From: Cyanophora paradoxa
Taxonomy: Eukaryota; Glaucocystophyceae; Cyanophorales; Cyanophoraceae
DNA length: 64,000 nucleotides
Assembly (NCBI GenBank): GCA_004431415.1
Contig: QPMI01000525.1
Coordinates: 38,187-102,186 of the forward strand
Direction: 5' to 3'
In this document: one piece after another, positions 45,101 through 55,600 of the stretch
How the letters are laid out: every line of letters begins with the position of its first letter
Numbering within the stretch: position 1 is the first letter of the stretch
Translations under genes and position numbers: made by a program
Notes under the pieces: generated by a model
Databases searched by the model: none
What the model was told of the DNA's origin: nothing
Seen by the model: the letters and a program-made list of their open reading frames with translations, nothing else

Positions 45101-48100
45101 GAAGCAGGAGCGGCGGGACAGCGGGGCGGGCCTGAATGACGCCCCCAGCGTCGACGATAAACGTTGGGTCTGCACATGCGAGCTCTTCGGTTGGGTCTGC
45201 ACACGATTAGGAGAGTCGTGCACGACCCTCAATTCGAATCTAAAGCGGCCCTCACCGATGGTCCCCGGGAGCCTCAGGACGGACCCGCCGAAGAGGATCG
45301 CATTGGTGCCCTGCACGCGGCGTCGGCGCCGGTGGGCGGCGGGGGGGGGGGGGGGGGGGGGGGGGGTGCGGGGGGGGGTGCGGGGGGGGGGGGGAGACAT
45401 CGCAGCAGTGGCGCTGCGGCGCACGTTTGCAAGGAATGTCTGCGCGATCCGCCCCATCTCCATCTGGACCTGCCGGAAGCCCCCGCGCCAGAAGGGCGCG
45501 CCGATAGGCGTCTGGGCGACGGCGAGCTCGACCGACAGCGCCGCGAGTGCCGCGGTGCCGTACTGCGTCACTAGAATCTGCGGGACATGTCACAGTGTGA
45601 GTGAGCGCCCGCGGCCAAGGCGGCGGGCGAGGGAAGGGGCGTTGGGGTGCGGGGCCGGACAGCGATGGAGAGGAGGCCCCGGCGCTGCTGGGCGCGGGTG
45701 GCCGCCACGACGACGGCGAAGGACGCGGCGACGAGGCCTAGGGCCAAGACGGCTACGATGCAGAAGCGGAGGAAGAGGCCCGCCAGAGGGCCTGCGCATG
45801 CGGGCGGGCGGCGCAGCTGAGGCGCGGCGCGGAGCGGCGCCGGCACCGGCGCCGGCGGCGGGCTCGCGTGAGCGCGGCGGACCGAGGAAAGGGGCCCTCC
45901 TGCCCTCCATCTGCGCCCCACGAGCCATCACGAGGCGAAAAGTAACCGTATGCCGAGCGAGGAGCTAAAATCGTTTTTTCAGAGAAAAGAGGCGCGCCTC
46001 GAAGCGGGCGTAGTCGGCGATCGCCGCCTCCGCCTCCTCGGCCTGCGTGGGGCGCCAATCAAAAATTATATATAGTGTCTTATAAGACTTTTGATTTATA
46101 TAAATCTTTCTCGTTATATATATTGTGACTGTTAAGACTATGTGGGGCGCAGAGGGGAGTGAGGTGCGCGCGGCGGCACGTGCGGAAGCCGTGCAGAGGC
46201 GAGCTCGAGCAGCGAGCAGACTTTATCGGCGAGCTTCGAAATTCCACCGCAATCCCGAAATTTTCAGACGGCGCGGCGCACCTCGTCCTCGCGATCGCCG
46301 CTCGGCGCCTCGGACCCGAGGGCGGGGGCCTCCCCCTCCTCCTCCCCCTCCCCCTCGACCCCGCCCCCCCGCTCCGACGGTGACGACGCCGCCGCTTCGT
46401 CCGACTGCAGGTTGGGCGTGTCCGCCCCGTACGCCTGCGCCTCTCCGCCCGTGGCATCAGGTGCCGCCTCCTCGCGCTTGGGGAAGAGGGGGCCGAGGAT
46501 TTCCGCTCGGATTTCGCGCGCAGTGCTCCGCGGGATCTGAGTCGGGTCTTCAATTTTAATTCGAGGCGGCAGGGGCGGGCGGGGAAGGGCCGAGCGGGCC
46601 TGCAGGAAGACGCGGAGAAGGCGATCGCGGGTCCACCTCACATACCAGAGCACGGGCAGCATCACCCCGAATCTGGGCGCCCGGTGAGGCGGGGCGAGCG
46701 CCGGCCCGATTGCGGGGCGGGCGTGCATGAGGAAGACAGCAAGGCCAGCGGCGGCGCAGAAGAGGGCAAGGGAGGAGCGGCGCATGGCGCCCAGTCGGTG
46801 GATCTGCAGGCGGCCGAGCTCGTAATTTGGAGGCACGCGGGGACCGGGCCGTGGCAGATTCAGAGAGCGGCGCGGACTGAGCTGGTGACGAAACTAAACG
46901 CCACGGCCAAGTTGCCGCCGGGGAGCGCCACGTGTCTGGCCATGGGGCGCTTATAATTAGGCTTCAGAGGAACCGAAGGAGGGAGGAGGAGGGGAGCAGA
47001 AATTAATTGAAGGCCTAGATCTAGAGGGTTCGCACGAGTTGGCGAGGAGGAAGAAGAGGCCAGGGGTCATCCGGCCGGCCGCGATCGCGCGGAGCGCGGA
47101 CGCAGACGCAGATGCGTTGGCGGCAGCCGCCGCGGGCGGCCCCGCGGCCGCGGCTGCCGCCGGAAGCAGGGCTGCCGCCGCCAGAACGTCCTCGGCCGAG
47201 CGGAGCGCCGTCAAGAGGCCGTCCAGGAGAGTCACTGTGCGGTTCCTTTGGCTGACGGCCGCGGCGGCAGCCGCGGCGGCCGCGGCGGGGCCGGACGTCG
47301 ACGGCGGGCGCCCGGCGCCGGCGTGGCCGGGGCGTTTGGAAGCAGTACCAGCTCCCGCACAGTGACGTTGGACGACCAGAGCTGCTCGCGCGTCAAGAGA
47401 GGCGGCGCCCGGACCGCGGTCCAGGGCTGGGAGAGCAGAAGCGCACGTCTGCAACGGGAACGGATTTCCCGAATTCTCCCTCGGGCACGTTGAAGAACAG
47501 TTCCTGCAAGGGCGATCAGGAAGCTGCCGCAGCGGGCCCGCCTGAACCCCTCTCTCCGATACGGCACGCCTGAAGAGCGCGTCGCAGGTCCTCAGTGCAC
47601 TCGCGGAGCTGCGCTGCGGCGGCGGCGGCGGCCGCCGGCCCGCGGAGGGCGGGCGGCACAAGGGGCGGGGGCGAGGCGAGTACCGCCAGCTGGAACGCCC
47701 GCGCTTTCTGTGGGCCGAGCTTCACTTCGAATTCGAGGGCGGCCGGCAGCGGCCCTCGCGATCGCAGGAAAGGGGCGCGCGCGCCTCGCCCATGCAGGGG
47801 ACGTACGAGCGCGTCCGCATCGCGCTCAGCGCTCGGCTGCGGCGGGGCCGGGCCGGGCCGGGGGGCAGTCACTGAGTCAGCCTCGAATCGACGCGCCATC
47901 GGGCGCGGCGCGAAATTTGAATCTGCGCACTTGTGCACGCGGAAGCTGGAGCGAACCACATGAAAGTTCGCGAGGAGCGCCGCCAGCAGCGCCAGCACCT
48001 GCCCGCCCACGGTCACGCTCCACTTGCTATTGGGGAGTGCGCGGTACGGAGAGGCACGCACGGAGAGGAGGAAGGCGACGTGGAGGACGGCGAAGGCGCG

Positions 48101-48257
48101 GTGGTAGCGGGCCCGCACGTCGGTGGCCACTTCGCGGCGCTGCGCGGCCGACCCGTGCGCCCACTGCCGCTTCAGCGTCGACGCGGCGGAGGACGTCCCG
48201 CCCCCTGTGTCCTCGCTCGGCTCCGACGCCGATGCATCCAGCAGCGCCGTTGTTGCG
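42142..48257 (-). CDS. PAS-containing membrane adenylyl cyclase (class III)
   Basis: Makes cAMP from ATP. N-terminal membrane part: FAVLHVAFLLSV and VTVGGQVLALLAALLANFHVV (about 48,100-47,950), then further hydrophobic segments (SLALFCAAAGLAVFLMH near 46,780; FCIVAVLALGLVAASFAVVV near 45,770-45,700), then PAS modules (ANGAAAAILNCGAPEDLAGS near 45,100; ERFPAQVSLGGGL and FFVVVARDVSALVAEQR near 44,700-44,540). The catalytic domain opens DALLRTMVPADIARRLIAGE (44,440-44,380), then FFDI-P-GFAALSAEKPP, FRAFDAVNDRFRVEKVKLIG and D, AWDVYGDSVNLASR, MESTGVPGRIQVSSATY and VEAKGKGRIQ. Both metal-binding Asp (FFDI, IGD), the Asn and Arg of VNLASR, the late Lys, and Lys in VEKVK at the purine-selecting position are present, favouring ATP over GTP. 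Three GC-AG introns. The upstream limit is the acceptor at 48,258; the first exon with the start codon is not identified and may be affected by the viral insert. Confidence 0.85.
43547..43658 (-). other. GC-AG intron in the cyclase catalytic domain
   Basis: Donor GAGAAG|GCGCGC, acceptor GAGCAG|GTGAAG. Joining gives RVEKVKLIGDT, which fixes the purine-selecting Lys and the second metal-binding Asp. Confidence 0.85.
43710..43951 (-). other. GC-AG intron filled with GGGGC minisatellite
   Basis: Donor CTCCAG|GCCCGC, acceptor GCGCAG|TCAATC. Joining gives AQTVALLQSIFRAFDAVNDR, the normal cyclase helix. About 43,770-43,950 is almost pure (GGGGCGG/GGGGGC)n on the plus strand, a strong G-quadruplex candidate (C-rich in the transcript). 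Confidence 0.75.
44009..44108 (-). other. GC-AG intron beside the first metal-binding Asp of the cyclase
   Basis: Donor ATCCCG|GCACGC, acceptor CCGCAG|GGCTTC. Joining gives ATLAFFDIPGFAALSAEKPP, the class III signature (usual form DIVGFT). Confidence 0.75.
45338..45394. repeat. Long poly-G tract in a cyclase intron
   Basis: Near-continuous G run broken by a few TGC units, between PAS-region exons of the cyclase (C-tract in the transcript). Exact length is unlikely to be reliable in any assembly. Confidence 0.85.
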
Positions 48258-48465
48258 TCCTGCGCGGTCGGCCGCCGTCGGTCGGTCCTCGAGCTCGCGC
48301 CGAAGCGTAGCGGGGCGGGCAGCGCGCGCGCGCCTCCAGATCGTTGTCGAGGCGACGCTCACGCAAGCCGCCCATGCGTATCGATATCGCGCGCACGCCC
48401 GAAGGGGGCGCCCGCGCCTCCCGCTCCGCCTGCGCCCGCTGCGGGAGCATGCGCAGGCCGTTAAG

Positions 48466-48748
48466 ACACATAGTAAAATGCGGAGTTTTAACCCTCGGCT
48501 TATCTTAATTGATTTTGTTGATATATCTCGTATATTCTATTTCAATCAATCGATAATCTGTGTATATCTTATCGAATATTCAATTATTTCGATTATTTTG
48601 TATTCTTTTCGATATTTTATCTTAAATTTCTCTTATTTTCCGATTAGTCTTACTGAGTCTATCGATAATCTGTATATATTTCCGAATAATATAACTGAAT
48701 CTCAATTAGATCTTGCCTCTGGTTAAAACTCCGCATTTTACTATGTGT
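48466..48748. repeat. 28-bp perfect inverted repeats at the left end of the viral element
   Basis: 48,466-48,493 (ACACATAGTAAAATGCGG and on) is the exact reverse complement of 48,721-48,748 (ending CATTTTACTATGTGT). The 227 bases between are AT-rich and non-coding. The outer copy begins at the host/virus boundary. This is either the virus terminal repeat with an internal inverted copy (a terminal hairpin-like arm), or a 283-bp MITE-like element at the junction. Confidence 0.85.
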
Positions 48749-48989
48749 GATTGGTCTAAAAGTTAATTGATTTAATCGATATTATATTCATGTACTTTCT
48801 CGATTAAATTTAATTAAATTTAATTCATTTAATCGGAAATATATCGCTAAACTCGATTAAGATCCATAAAAGATTCATTTGTTAAATAAAACAAATCGAT
48901 CTCTTATTGAATTCAATCGTAATTATACATGAAATTGATATGTTATTATCATGTTTTAATGATTCTAAGGGGGGACCCTTAGGATTTTT

Positions 48990-49461
48990 GAAATAATTGG
49001 GTGTGACAGGTGTGACAGGTCTATCCCAAACTTTTGATAGTTCATTTTTATGTTATAGAAAAGTTTGGGATAGACCTGTCACACCTGTCACACAAACCAT
49101 ATTCAGTAAGGATCTCTTTTAATGTTAAAATTTCAGTGTTAGTTGGTGTAGTTGATTCACAAAATGCATCCTGTCACACCTGTCACACAAACCATATTCA
49201 GTAAGGATCTCTTTTATAATGAAAAACTCAGTAACAATAAGTAAGAAGTTTATCTATGTAATTCTACTTGAATAAACAAATGAAATAATCGAGTGTGACA
49301 GGTGTGACAGGTCCATCCCAAACTTTTGAGAGTTCATTTTTATGCTATAGAAAAGTTTGGGATAGACCTGTCACACCTGTCACACAAACCATATTCAGTA
49401 AGGACCTCATATATTGTGAAAATCTCAGTGTTAGTTGGTGTAGTTGATTCAAAAAATGCAT
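48990..49461. repeat. Long perfect hairpins in a direct-repeat array near the viral terminus
   Basis: 35-base arms (GTGTGACAGGTGTGACAGG, then TCTATCCCAAACTTTT) at 49,001-49,035 pair perfectly with 49,059-49,093 over a 23-base loop. A second copy sits at 49,293-49,327 and 49,351-49,385 with one mismatch. A half copy (CCTGTCACACCTGTCACAC) is at 49,170-49,188. Each is followed by AAACCATATTCAGTAAGGA and then a TTAGTTGGTGTAGTTGATTC box, so a unit of about 180 bases is repeated. Possible roles are a replication origin, packaging signal or terminator. Confidence 0.9.
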
Positions 49462-49871
49462 TTATACTCTGATTCATTGTTATTTCCTGTGAAATTTGAG
49501 TCAACTCAACCCACTTAGTCAACCCTCCCATTGAATTCGTAACAAAATCCATATACTTTTACTACTTTTACGATTAATATGAGTCAACCTTGAGTCCACT
49601 TAAATAATAGGGTAATAGGGGGAATCTAGGGCAGATGCTGAGTGTTATTGTAAGGAAATCGAATAGTATTCGAAATACTTGACATTGCTTAATGTAGGGT
49701 GCATTCATATTTCGGCTACATCATACAGTAGAATTCTATTGTAACAAAAGCTACTGTAGAAAGAAAATCATTGTAGAAAGCTATTGTAGGAAAGGATATA
49801 TTATATCCTTTTTTAACGATTGCCATTGTAATAAAAAGGTAAATTACCCTGTTTATCATTATAGAAACCCA
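49462..49871. other. AT-rich non-coding stretch
   Basis: Between the hairpin array and the decarboxylase gene. Short repeats of the type CTATTGTAGAAA occur near 49,730-49,790. A small minus-strand open frame (49,340-49,552) overlaps the hairpin repeat and is judged accidental. Confidence 0.5.
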
Positions 49872-50270
49872 TCAAAACGGGAATCTATCATGTTTATGTC
49901 TCTCAGTCTTCTCAAATGTTAAGAAATTCATTGTTTTATCGATCTCATCTGCTACTGATTGTGTTTTATGCTGAGCTTCTTTACCACAACTGAATATATC
50001 AATTGCTAACATGCCTTCATTGGAATAACAATGAGCTGTGCAATGGCTTTCATCTAATAGCAGAACCAATGCAAAACCAGGAGGTGATAGTTTGCCATCA
50101 AATATCTCACAATGCTTATGAACAATCCTAATACCTTGTCTCAATACTGCTTGTTCAAGGGTTCCCATAATCCAATTACCTAGGAAGCTAACATGCTCAT
50201 AACCTGTTGCTATAGCTGATTTAGCCTTGTAATCAAGCATAACATGAAAGCCTCTGTATTTAGTCTCCAT
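49872..50270 (-). CDS. speD: S-adenosylmethionine decarboxylase proenzyme, bacterial SpeH/SpeD type
   Basis: Predicted to make decarboxylated AdoMet, the aminopropyl donor for spermidine synthesis. The 132-residue length matches the small prokaryotic class. The frame is intact. Key segment: LLLDESHCTAHCYSNEG then IDIFSCG. The Glu-Ser bond is the self-cleavage site that turns Ser into the pyruvoyl cofactor; the active His is 5 residues after that Ser and the Cys 20 after it, the same spacing as Ser63/His68/Cys83 of the Thermotoga enzyme (from memory). FHVMLDYKAK fits the conserved N-terminal substrate strand. It is the outermost recognisable gene of the viral element and is AT-rich like the rest, so it belongs to the virus and not the host. 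No spermidine synthase is in view. Confidence 0.85.
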   Translation of the reverse strand: METKYRGFHVMLDYKAKSAIATGYEHVSFLGNWIMGTLEQAVLRQGIRIVHKHCEIFDGKLSPPGFALVLLLDESHCTAHCYSNEGMLAIDIFSCGKEAQHKTQSVADEIDKTMNFLTFEKTERHKHDRFPF

Positions 50271-50325
50271 TAAGAATACCTTAGAAAAATTAACTAGTCA
50301 AACCTAATGCAAATATCCCTATACT

Positions 50326-50529
50326 CTACTCTGATTGATGAAGTAGCTCTTTTCCTGTGTGCTTGACTCTTTCTTTTGTTACAGTCCCTGCAACCTGATC
50401 CTTCACATGATTAAAGGGATAGGTAAGGATCACCTTATTACACTGCAAACATCTCACAGATACTTTCTCTTGAGCTTTGATGTAATGTGTCTCACTGTAA
50501 TCGAATTTATCTTTACCATGAACTGTCAT
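50326..50529 (-). CDS. Small treble-clef-like protein (resembles homing-endonuclease-associated zinc domain)
   Basis: 67 residues: HGKDKFDYSETHYIKAQEKV then SVRCLQCNK. The pattern HG-x-KFDYS-x-x-x-Y-I-x-x-x-x-KV followed by a Cys pair is the N-terminal part of a treble-clef domain common in giant-virus and phage homing endonucleases and related proteins. Only one CxxC is visible, and the second metal ligand pair and any nuclease domain are missing. It may be a remnant or a stand-alone DNA-binding protein. Immediately left of it is the decarboxylase gene on the same strand. Confidence 0.5.
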   Translation of the reverse strand: MTVHGKDKFDYSETHYIKAQEKVSVRCLQCNKVILTYPFNHVKDQVAGTVTKERVKHTGKELLHQSE

Positions 50530-50586
50530 AGCAGCATCAATAAACTTTTTTGTTTACTATCCATACTCTATATATAACCAATATTC

Positions 50587-51420
50587 TTATGGAGCAGTAT
50601 CCTGTCCAAAAATGGGGAAATATCGATTTGTGCCATAATACTCAGCATAGGTATTCTGCCTTGCAATAAAATCGGTTCTCTCAGCATATAATACACACTT
50701 GTAGATACCAAACTTGGTGGCTCTCACCAGAAACTGATAGTCTTCCAAACCGAAATTGACTCCATGATAAGCAATACCAAAATTATCATATGGGGTGATC
50801 ACAACTGCAAAATTAGGAGTTCCACCCTCTACTTGACATACAGCATATACATCTGGTGGATATCCACAACTACCTTGTAGTGGTCACCAATTTCAACAAG
50901 AGAGTCTACTACTGCTGTTTGTTCATTTACAACAATGGGGAATATCTTTATAATGTATGGGGCATTCATGCTGGGGACATAGGTTCGAATTCTTGTGTTA
51001 GGATCAATGGGATTGGGTTGATCATTCACAAATAGAGGCGCTCCAACAGCCCCACCAACCCTAAGACCATCACCAATATAAGCTCCCCCGATTTGCAGTT
51101 AATAGCTCCAGACCTAGATTCAAAAGAATAAGTAGACAGAGGATCTCCATAGCTATCTGGGTCTCCATAATGAGCAGAAAAGTTTGCATTGGTAACAAGT
51201 AGCTTAGTTGTCTTAACTAATCCATTATTTTATCACATCTGAGTTCCTGCAATCTCAGTTTGTGGGTGGAACCAAAGGTGTTCATTGTAGGTTGGACCTC
51301 TGTGGATGGGAGACCCTCTACATCATCAAATGTAGCATGCTGCAGAACATGGTTTGCTGGGGCAGCTAATGATAGCTGTGGTGTTATAATTCGCTCTATT
51401 GGTGTGGGTGCCTCTGCCAT
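50587..51420 (-). pseudogene. Virion-like protein, paralogue B (frame-broken)
   Basis: Homologous to the next gene to the right: LPSTEVQPTMNTFGS and KLRLQELRCDK here match GLESTERPNSN and VKELRADK there, and VKTTKLLVTNANF matches VKTTRLLVTNANF. The coding sense jumps frame three times within 830 bases, at A-run and G-run positions near 51,230, 51,090 and 50,885; each is explained by one lost base. The last segment (VITPYDNFGIAYHGVNFG) parallels the paralogue's NVQGYNHFGYGYCVYNNN. Role unknown. The context next to fibre genes suggests a surface or tail component. Confidence 0.55.
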
Positions 51421-51443
51421 TTTACATTAAAGGGATATATCTT

Positions 51444-52288
51444 TTATGGGGTTGGGTCATCAATAATATCTGGCTCCATGTAAAACCCTGTAACTGAAAG
51501 AGTATCAGGAGTTACACCTCTAAGAGCTGATACAGCGGCTATATCTGTTCTCAAACCGATAAGAGTTATAGTATATAACCCAATATCTGTAACAAACAAG
51601 TCAAAGGTGAAATTATTATTATAAACACAGTAGCCATAACCGAAATGATTATATCCCTGAACATTGAAATAGTATTTATGACCTACTTGATTGTTGTTGG
51701 CTCTACAAAGGGAAAGCATTGCAGATGGAATCGCAAGACCTCTCAGTACTCTTTTGGTTCCTTCAATTAATTCCGAGTTTTCAAGAGTAACAGTATATCC
51801 AATGTAAAATTGAATTAATGGCTGCTGTGCGACAGGAGTATATAATCGAATTCGTTGGGGGTCTTCCACATTTTGCTCTAGAGTATCTGGGACATCATTA
51901 TACGAAATGGAGGATGAGAGTTGACCTGACACTCTGCAACCACCCCAATAAATGCTCCTCCTGATCTCACAGTAACAGCAGCAGTATTCTTGTCGAAATC
52001 TAGGGCTTTCAGGGCAACACTGTAAGCATCAGGACCTCCATTTGTAGGCTGGAAGAAGTTAGCATTGGTGACAAGAAGTCGAGTTGTTTTAACCACACCA
52101 GAATTCTTATCAGCTCTCAGCTCTTTAACTCGAATAATCGAATTCTTATCAAAGGAGTTACCATTGGAATTGGGTCTCTCTGTGGATTCTAAACCACGAA
52201 CCTCATCATTAACTTCATGCTGGCGAAAATGCATTGCAGGGGATCCAAGGGAATATATTGGAAGTTGAACTCGATTATATTCACCCAT
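51444..52288 (-). pseudogene. Virion-like protein, paralogue A (one frameshift)
   Basis: Start at 52,288 (MGEYNRVQLPIYSLGSP). The frame runs to about 51,950, then continues in another frame (SGQLSSSISYNDVPDTLEQN) to the stop at 51,444; one missing G in the run near 51,945 explains the break. The joined product would be about 280 residues. The C-terminal half has alternating beta-rich sequence (GYNHFGYGYCVYNNNFTFDL) like receptor-binding or fibre-head domains. No database family recognised. It forms a tandem pair with paralogue B, separated by only 23 bases. Confidence 0.5.
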
Positions 52289-52327
52289 GGCTTCTTTTAC
52301 TAAGAAGGAAAGAAAAATAAACTACCA

Positions 52328-52633
52328 TCAAGCCAAAGTGATTAAATTCGATCCAAGGGATTGGTAAACAGTTGAAAGAACTTGCAGGTTGGATGTCATT
52401 GCTTTAATGTTGTTATCACACTCATTGTATTTAGCAACAGGGTCACCATATGCAGCTTGAGCAAGGACATTAACCAAGAGGTTTTTATACTCATTTACAA
52501 CTGGTGAGAGCTTGTTAGTTTGCTGAATCGTTTTTTCAACTGTTTGTAATGCGTTTACAAGGGTGATTGTATCAAAAGAAAGTGCAACAGGCTCAGTAGA
52601 ATAGGTGGTTCCACCAAGAGGATAGGTCGCCAT
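52328..52633 (-). CDS. Small helical protein, unknown
   Basis: 101 residues, intact frame, start ATG at 52,633, directly abutting the stop of the fibre gene. Sequence is helical (VNALQTVEKTIQQTNKLSPV, LQVLSTVYQSLGSNLITLA) with an N-terminal MATYPLGGTTYSTEPVALSF. Possibly a fibre-associated virion or assembly protein, because it sits between fibre-like genes on the same strand. Inference only. Confidence 0.55.
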   Translation of the reverse strand: MATYPLGGTTYSTEPVALSFDTITLVNALQTVEKTIQQTNKLSPVVNEYKNLLVNVLAQAAYGDPVAKYNECDNNIKAMTSNLQVLSTVYQSLGSNLITLA

Positions 52634-55600
52634 TTATAATACTGTGATATTTTTAATTTGGTCTATTTGACTTTGGAGATTCTCACAGGTTTGTGTTAAA
52701 TCTTTGCATTTTTGGGATAACTCCTTCACTGCTTCAATGAGAACCGGAATTAAACCTGTGTATGCAAGGGTCAAATAATTTTCGTGATTTTTACCTACTA
52801 CTTCTGGTATGACTTTTTCGACATCTTGCGCAATCAAACCTAAGTTTACTTTCTGTTTTCCATCACCAATCTTTTTGTAACTCACACCCTGTAATTTCTC
52901 AATTGCTGAAAGGGCGCCGGTTATATTTTTAATGTCGGTTTTGTATCTTCTATCACTTCCTTGTGTAAGCCATCCCCAAAAGTAAACGTCACCATTATTA
53001 TAAAAAGCTTGCATTGTTATATCATTTCCTGCTCTAAAATGGATCATTTCGTAACCATAACCTTTAATGTATGTAGTTGATGATGAACCGAAATAAACTC
53101 TCCCATTACCTTCATCTGATGTTATCCAAGTTCCGGTTGCCCAAGTTGTGCGAGCATCTTTACTATATACATTATCCCAGCTGATCATACCATTTGCTGG
53201 TGAGGTTCTCCCTTTTTCTTTCGTCCATCCAACCATACCAATATAACATCTCCCTTTTCTTGCAACAAATCTAACATGTGAGAAATAATCACAAGCAAAA
53301 GAAGCCCACGCCAAACCATCGTGATAATCTGTGGTTCCATAATTTGAGACAGTCTGATAAGTATTAACTCGCATAATGTGGAACCATCTACCCGATCGAT
53401 AACCTCCAATATCGAAATATCGACAATTCGACCAACACAAATATTGGACATGACATGTTTGCATATTTGCTGGGACTTCAATTTGCGCCCAATCACCACT
53501 TGTCGAATCACCTTCAACAATACTATAAAATCCATCGACGGGATTAGAATAAGAAGCTGTCCAACCTGACACCCAAGATCCACTAAATGATAGACCACCA
53601 CTACCTGTTCCACTCCAAGTATCAAAACCTGTAATATTTCCAACTAAATTCGTTGTTAGTAGATTTGGCTTACTATAAATGTTATCCCAAGAAACATAAC
53701 CTGTGTGACCACCATAACTACTTCCTGTCCAAGTGCGAGTAAATCCAATGCCCATTATGTAAACTCTTCCTACCTTTGGAATAATACGAAGGCGAATAAA
53801 GCGATTTCCCAACATAATAGGGACATTTTGTAAACCATTGTGGTTTCCATCTGGTGCGCTTTCATATTGATGATAACTATTCACTCTTGCAATGAAAACC
53901 GCATTTCCTTGTCTATTAATTCCCCAAATCTCAAAGTAACGACAATTTACCCAAGGGAGATATAATAAGTGGGCTGTTCCCGTATATAAATCAGTGGGTA
54001 TTGTGTAATCAACCCATGAGCCGTTTACAACTGTGTCGCCACTCTCATTATTGTAAGCATACCCACCGTAATTGTAATAGGGTTCCCATGCTGTTCCACC
54101 TTCAAAACCCCAACCTCCTGCATAACCATGTGGCGAATTTCCTGCAACTGATGCATCATATTCTACACATCGAGGCATTGTTTTGTCGCCAAATTTATAG
54201 TTTGTAGTTGCATTTATTGAACCCCCATTAATAATTGTTCCACTTATAGTCGGAGCGGATACAGTATTATTCACCCAAAGGTTGCCGTTTTCATAAGATT
54301 TTAATAATGCTGCATCCCCTGAGTTTCTGAATTCGATGCAAACGCTGTCACTATTGGGTCTACCTCGAATATATGTAGTGCTGGCGTTTCCAAAATAAAA
54401 CCGCTCATAGTTGTCAGTTGATTTAAGCCATGTCTGGACAGCCCATGTTGCTGTTTGTGGGAGGTCTGCGGCTGTAAATAAAGCGGGACGACTGTAAATA
54501 TTATCCCAACTAATCAAACCATTCGCTGGTGCTGTTCTTCCTACTTCTTTTGTCCATCCAAGCATTCCAATGTGAATTCGTCCTTTCTTTGCAAAAATTC
54601 CAATATGAGAGAAATTCCCACAAAATACGGAAGTCCATAATAAACTCGAATGCCAATTTGTGTCGGCTGTGTTTTGAACATTTTGATACGTATTCACTCT
54701 CATAATATAATTCCAACGACCATTGCGGTATCCATAAATATCAAAATATCTTGAATTCGTCCAACATAAGTATTGTATGTGACAGGTTTCATTCCTGCTG
54801 GAACAACACACTGCATGTAGCCACTGCCACTTTCATCATCTGTCTGGTTGCAATAAAAACCCTCTACTGGGTTATCTGTTGTGGGTTTCCATGCTGTTGT
54901 CCAAGCCCAGCTGGGAATGCTACACCTGTGCTATTCCAACCACTTACAACATCAAACTCGGAATATTTGCCAACAGGATTGAAAGCAATATTATCGTAAT
55001 GCAATAATCCTGCATCATTATCAGTTGCTCTTTGTCGACTCCAACCAAAGACACCTGTAAGATAAATGCGACCTTTTCGCCCTTGAACATATATTTTACT
55101 GTAAAATTCGCAGTTTACTGAAGTAAATATTATAGCTGGGTATGTTCCATCTTGAACTGCAACATCCTGAAGTCCTTGATAGTTATTTATTCGTCTTAGG
55201 AAATGTTGATGTCCATTTACAGTTTGCCCGTAAATATCGAAATATCGACAAGTATGCCACAGTAAAAGTTGAATATAAAACGATTTCATACCTTCTGGAA
55301 CTGTCCAACGCATAAAACAACCATTACAATCTTCATCATTTTGTGGTATTGTATAACATCCTGTTTGTCCTGTTCTTTGTCCTGTCCAATTGACTGTCCA
55401 ATTATTTGCGCTTCTATCTGTTGATACTACATCTAACTGATCAAAATCATAACCTTTTGGAATTGTGGTTCCACCAATTTGTAGAGTGGTAGCATTCACA
55501 GTTCCATTGACAGTCCCACCTGTAAGAGGCAAATAGTTTGCAAGAGCTGTTGTTAACTCTGCATCTGTTGCATAACTGCTTAAATCTGCAGAGGTAAGAT

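Noticed and set aside
49001-49188. GTGTGACAG repeats considered as a CRISPR array
   Set aside because: Units are inverted hairpins with shared, not unique, intervening sequence; the host is eukaryotic and no cas gene is present.
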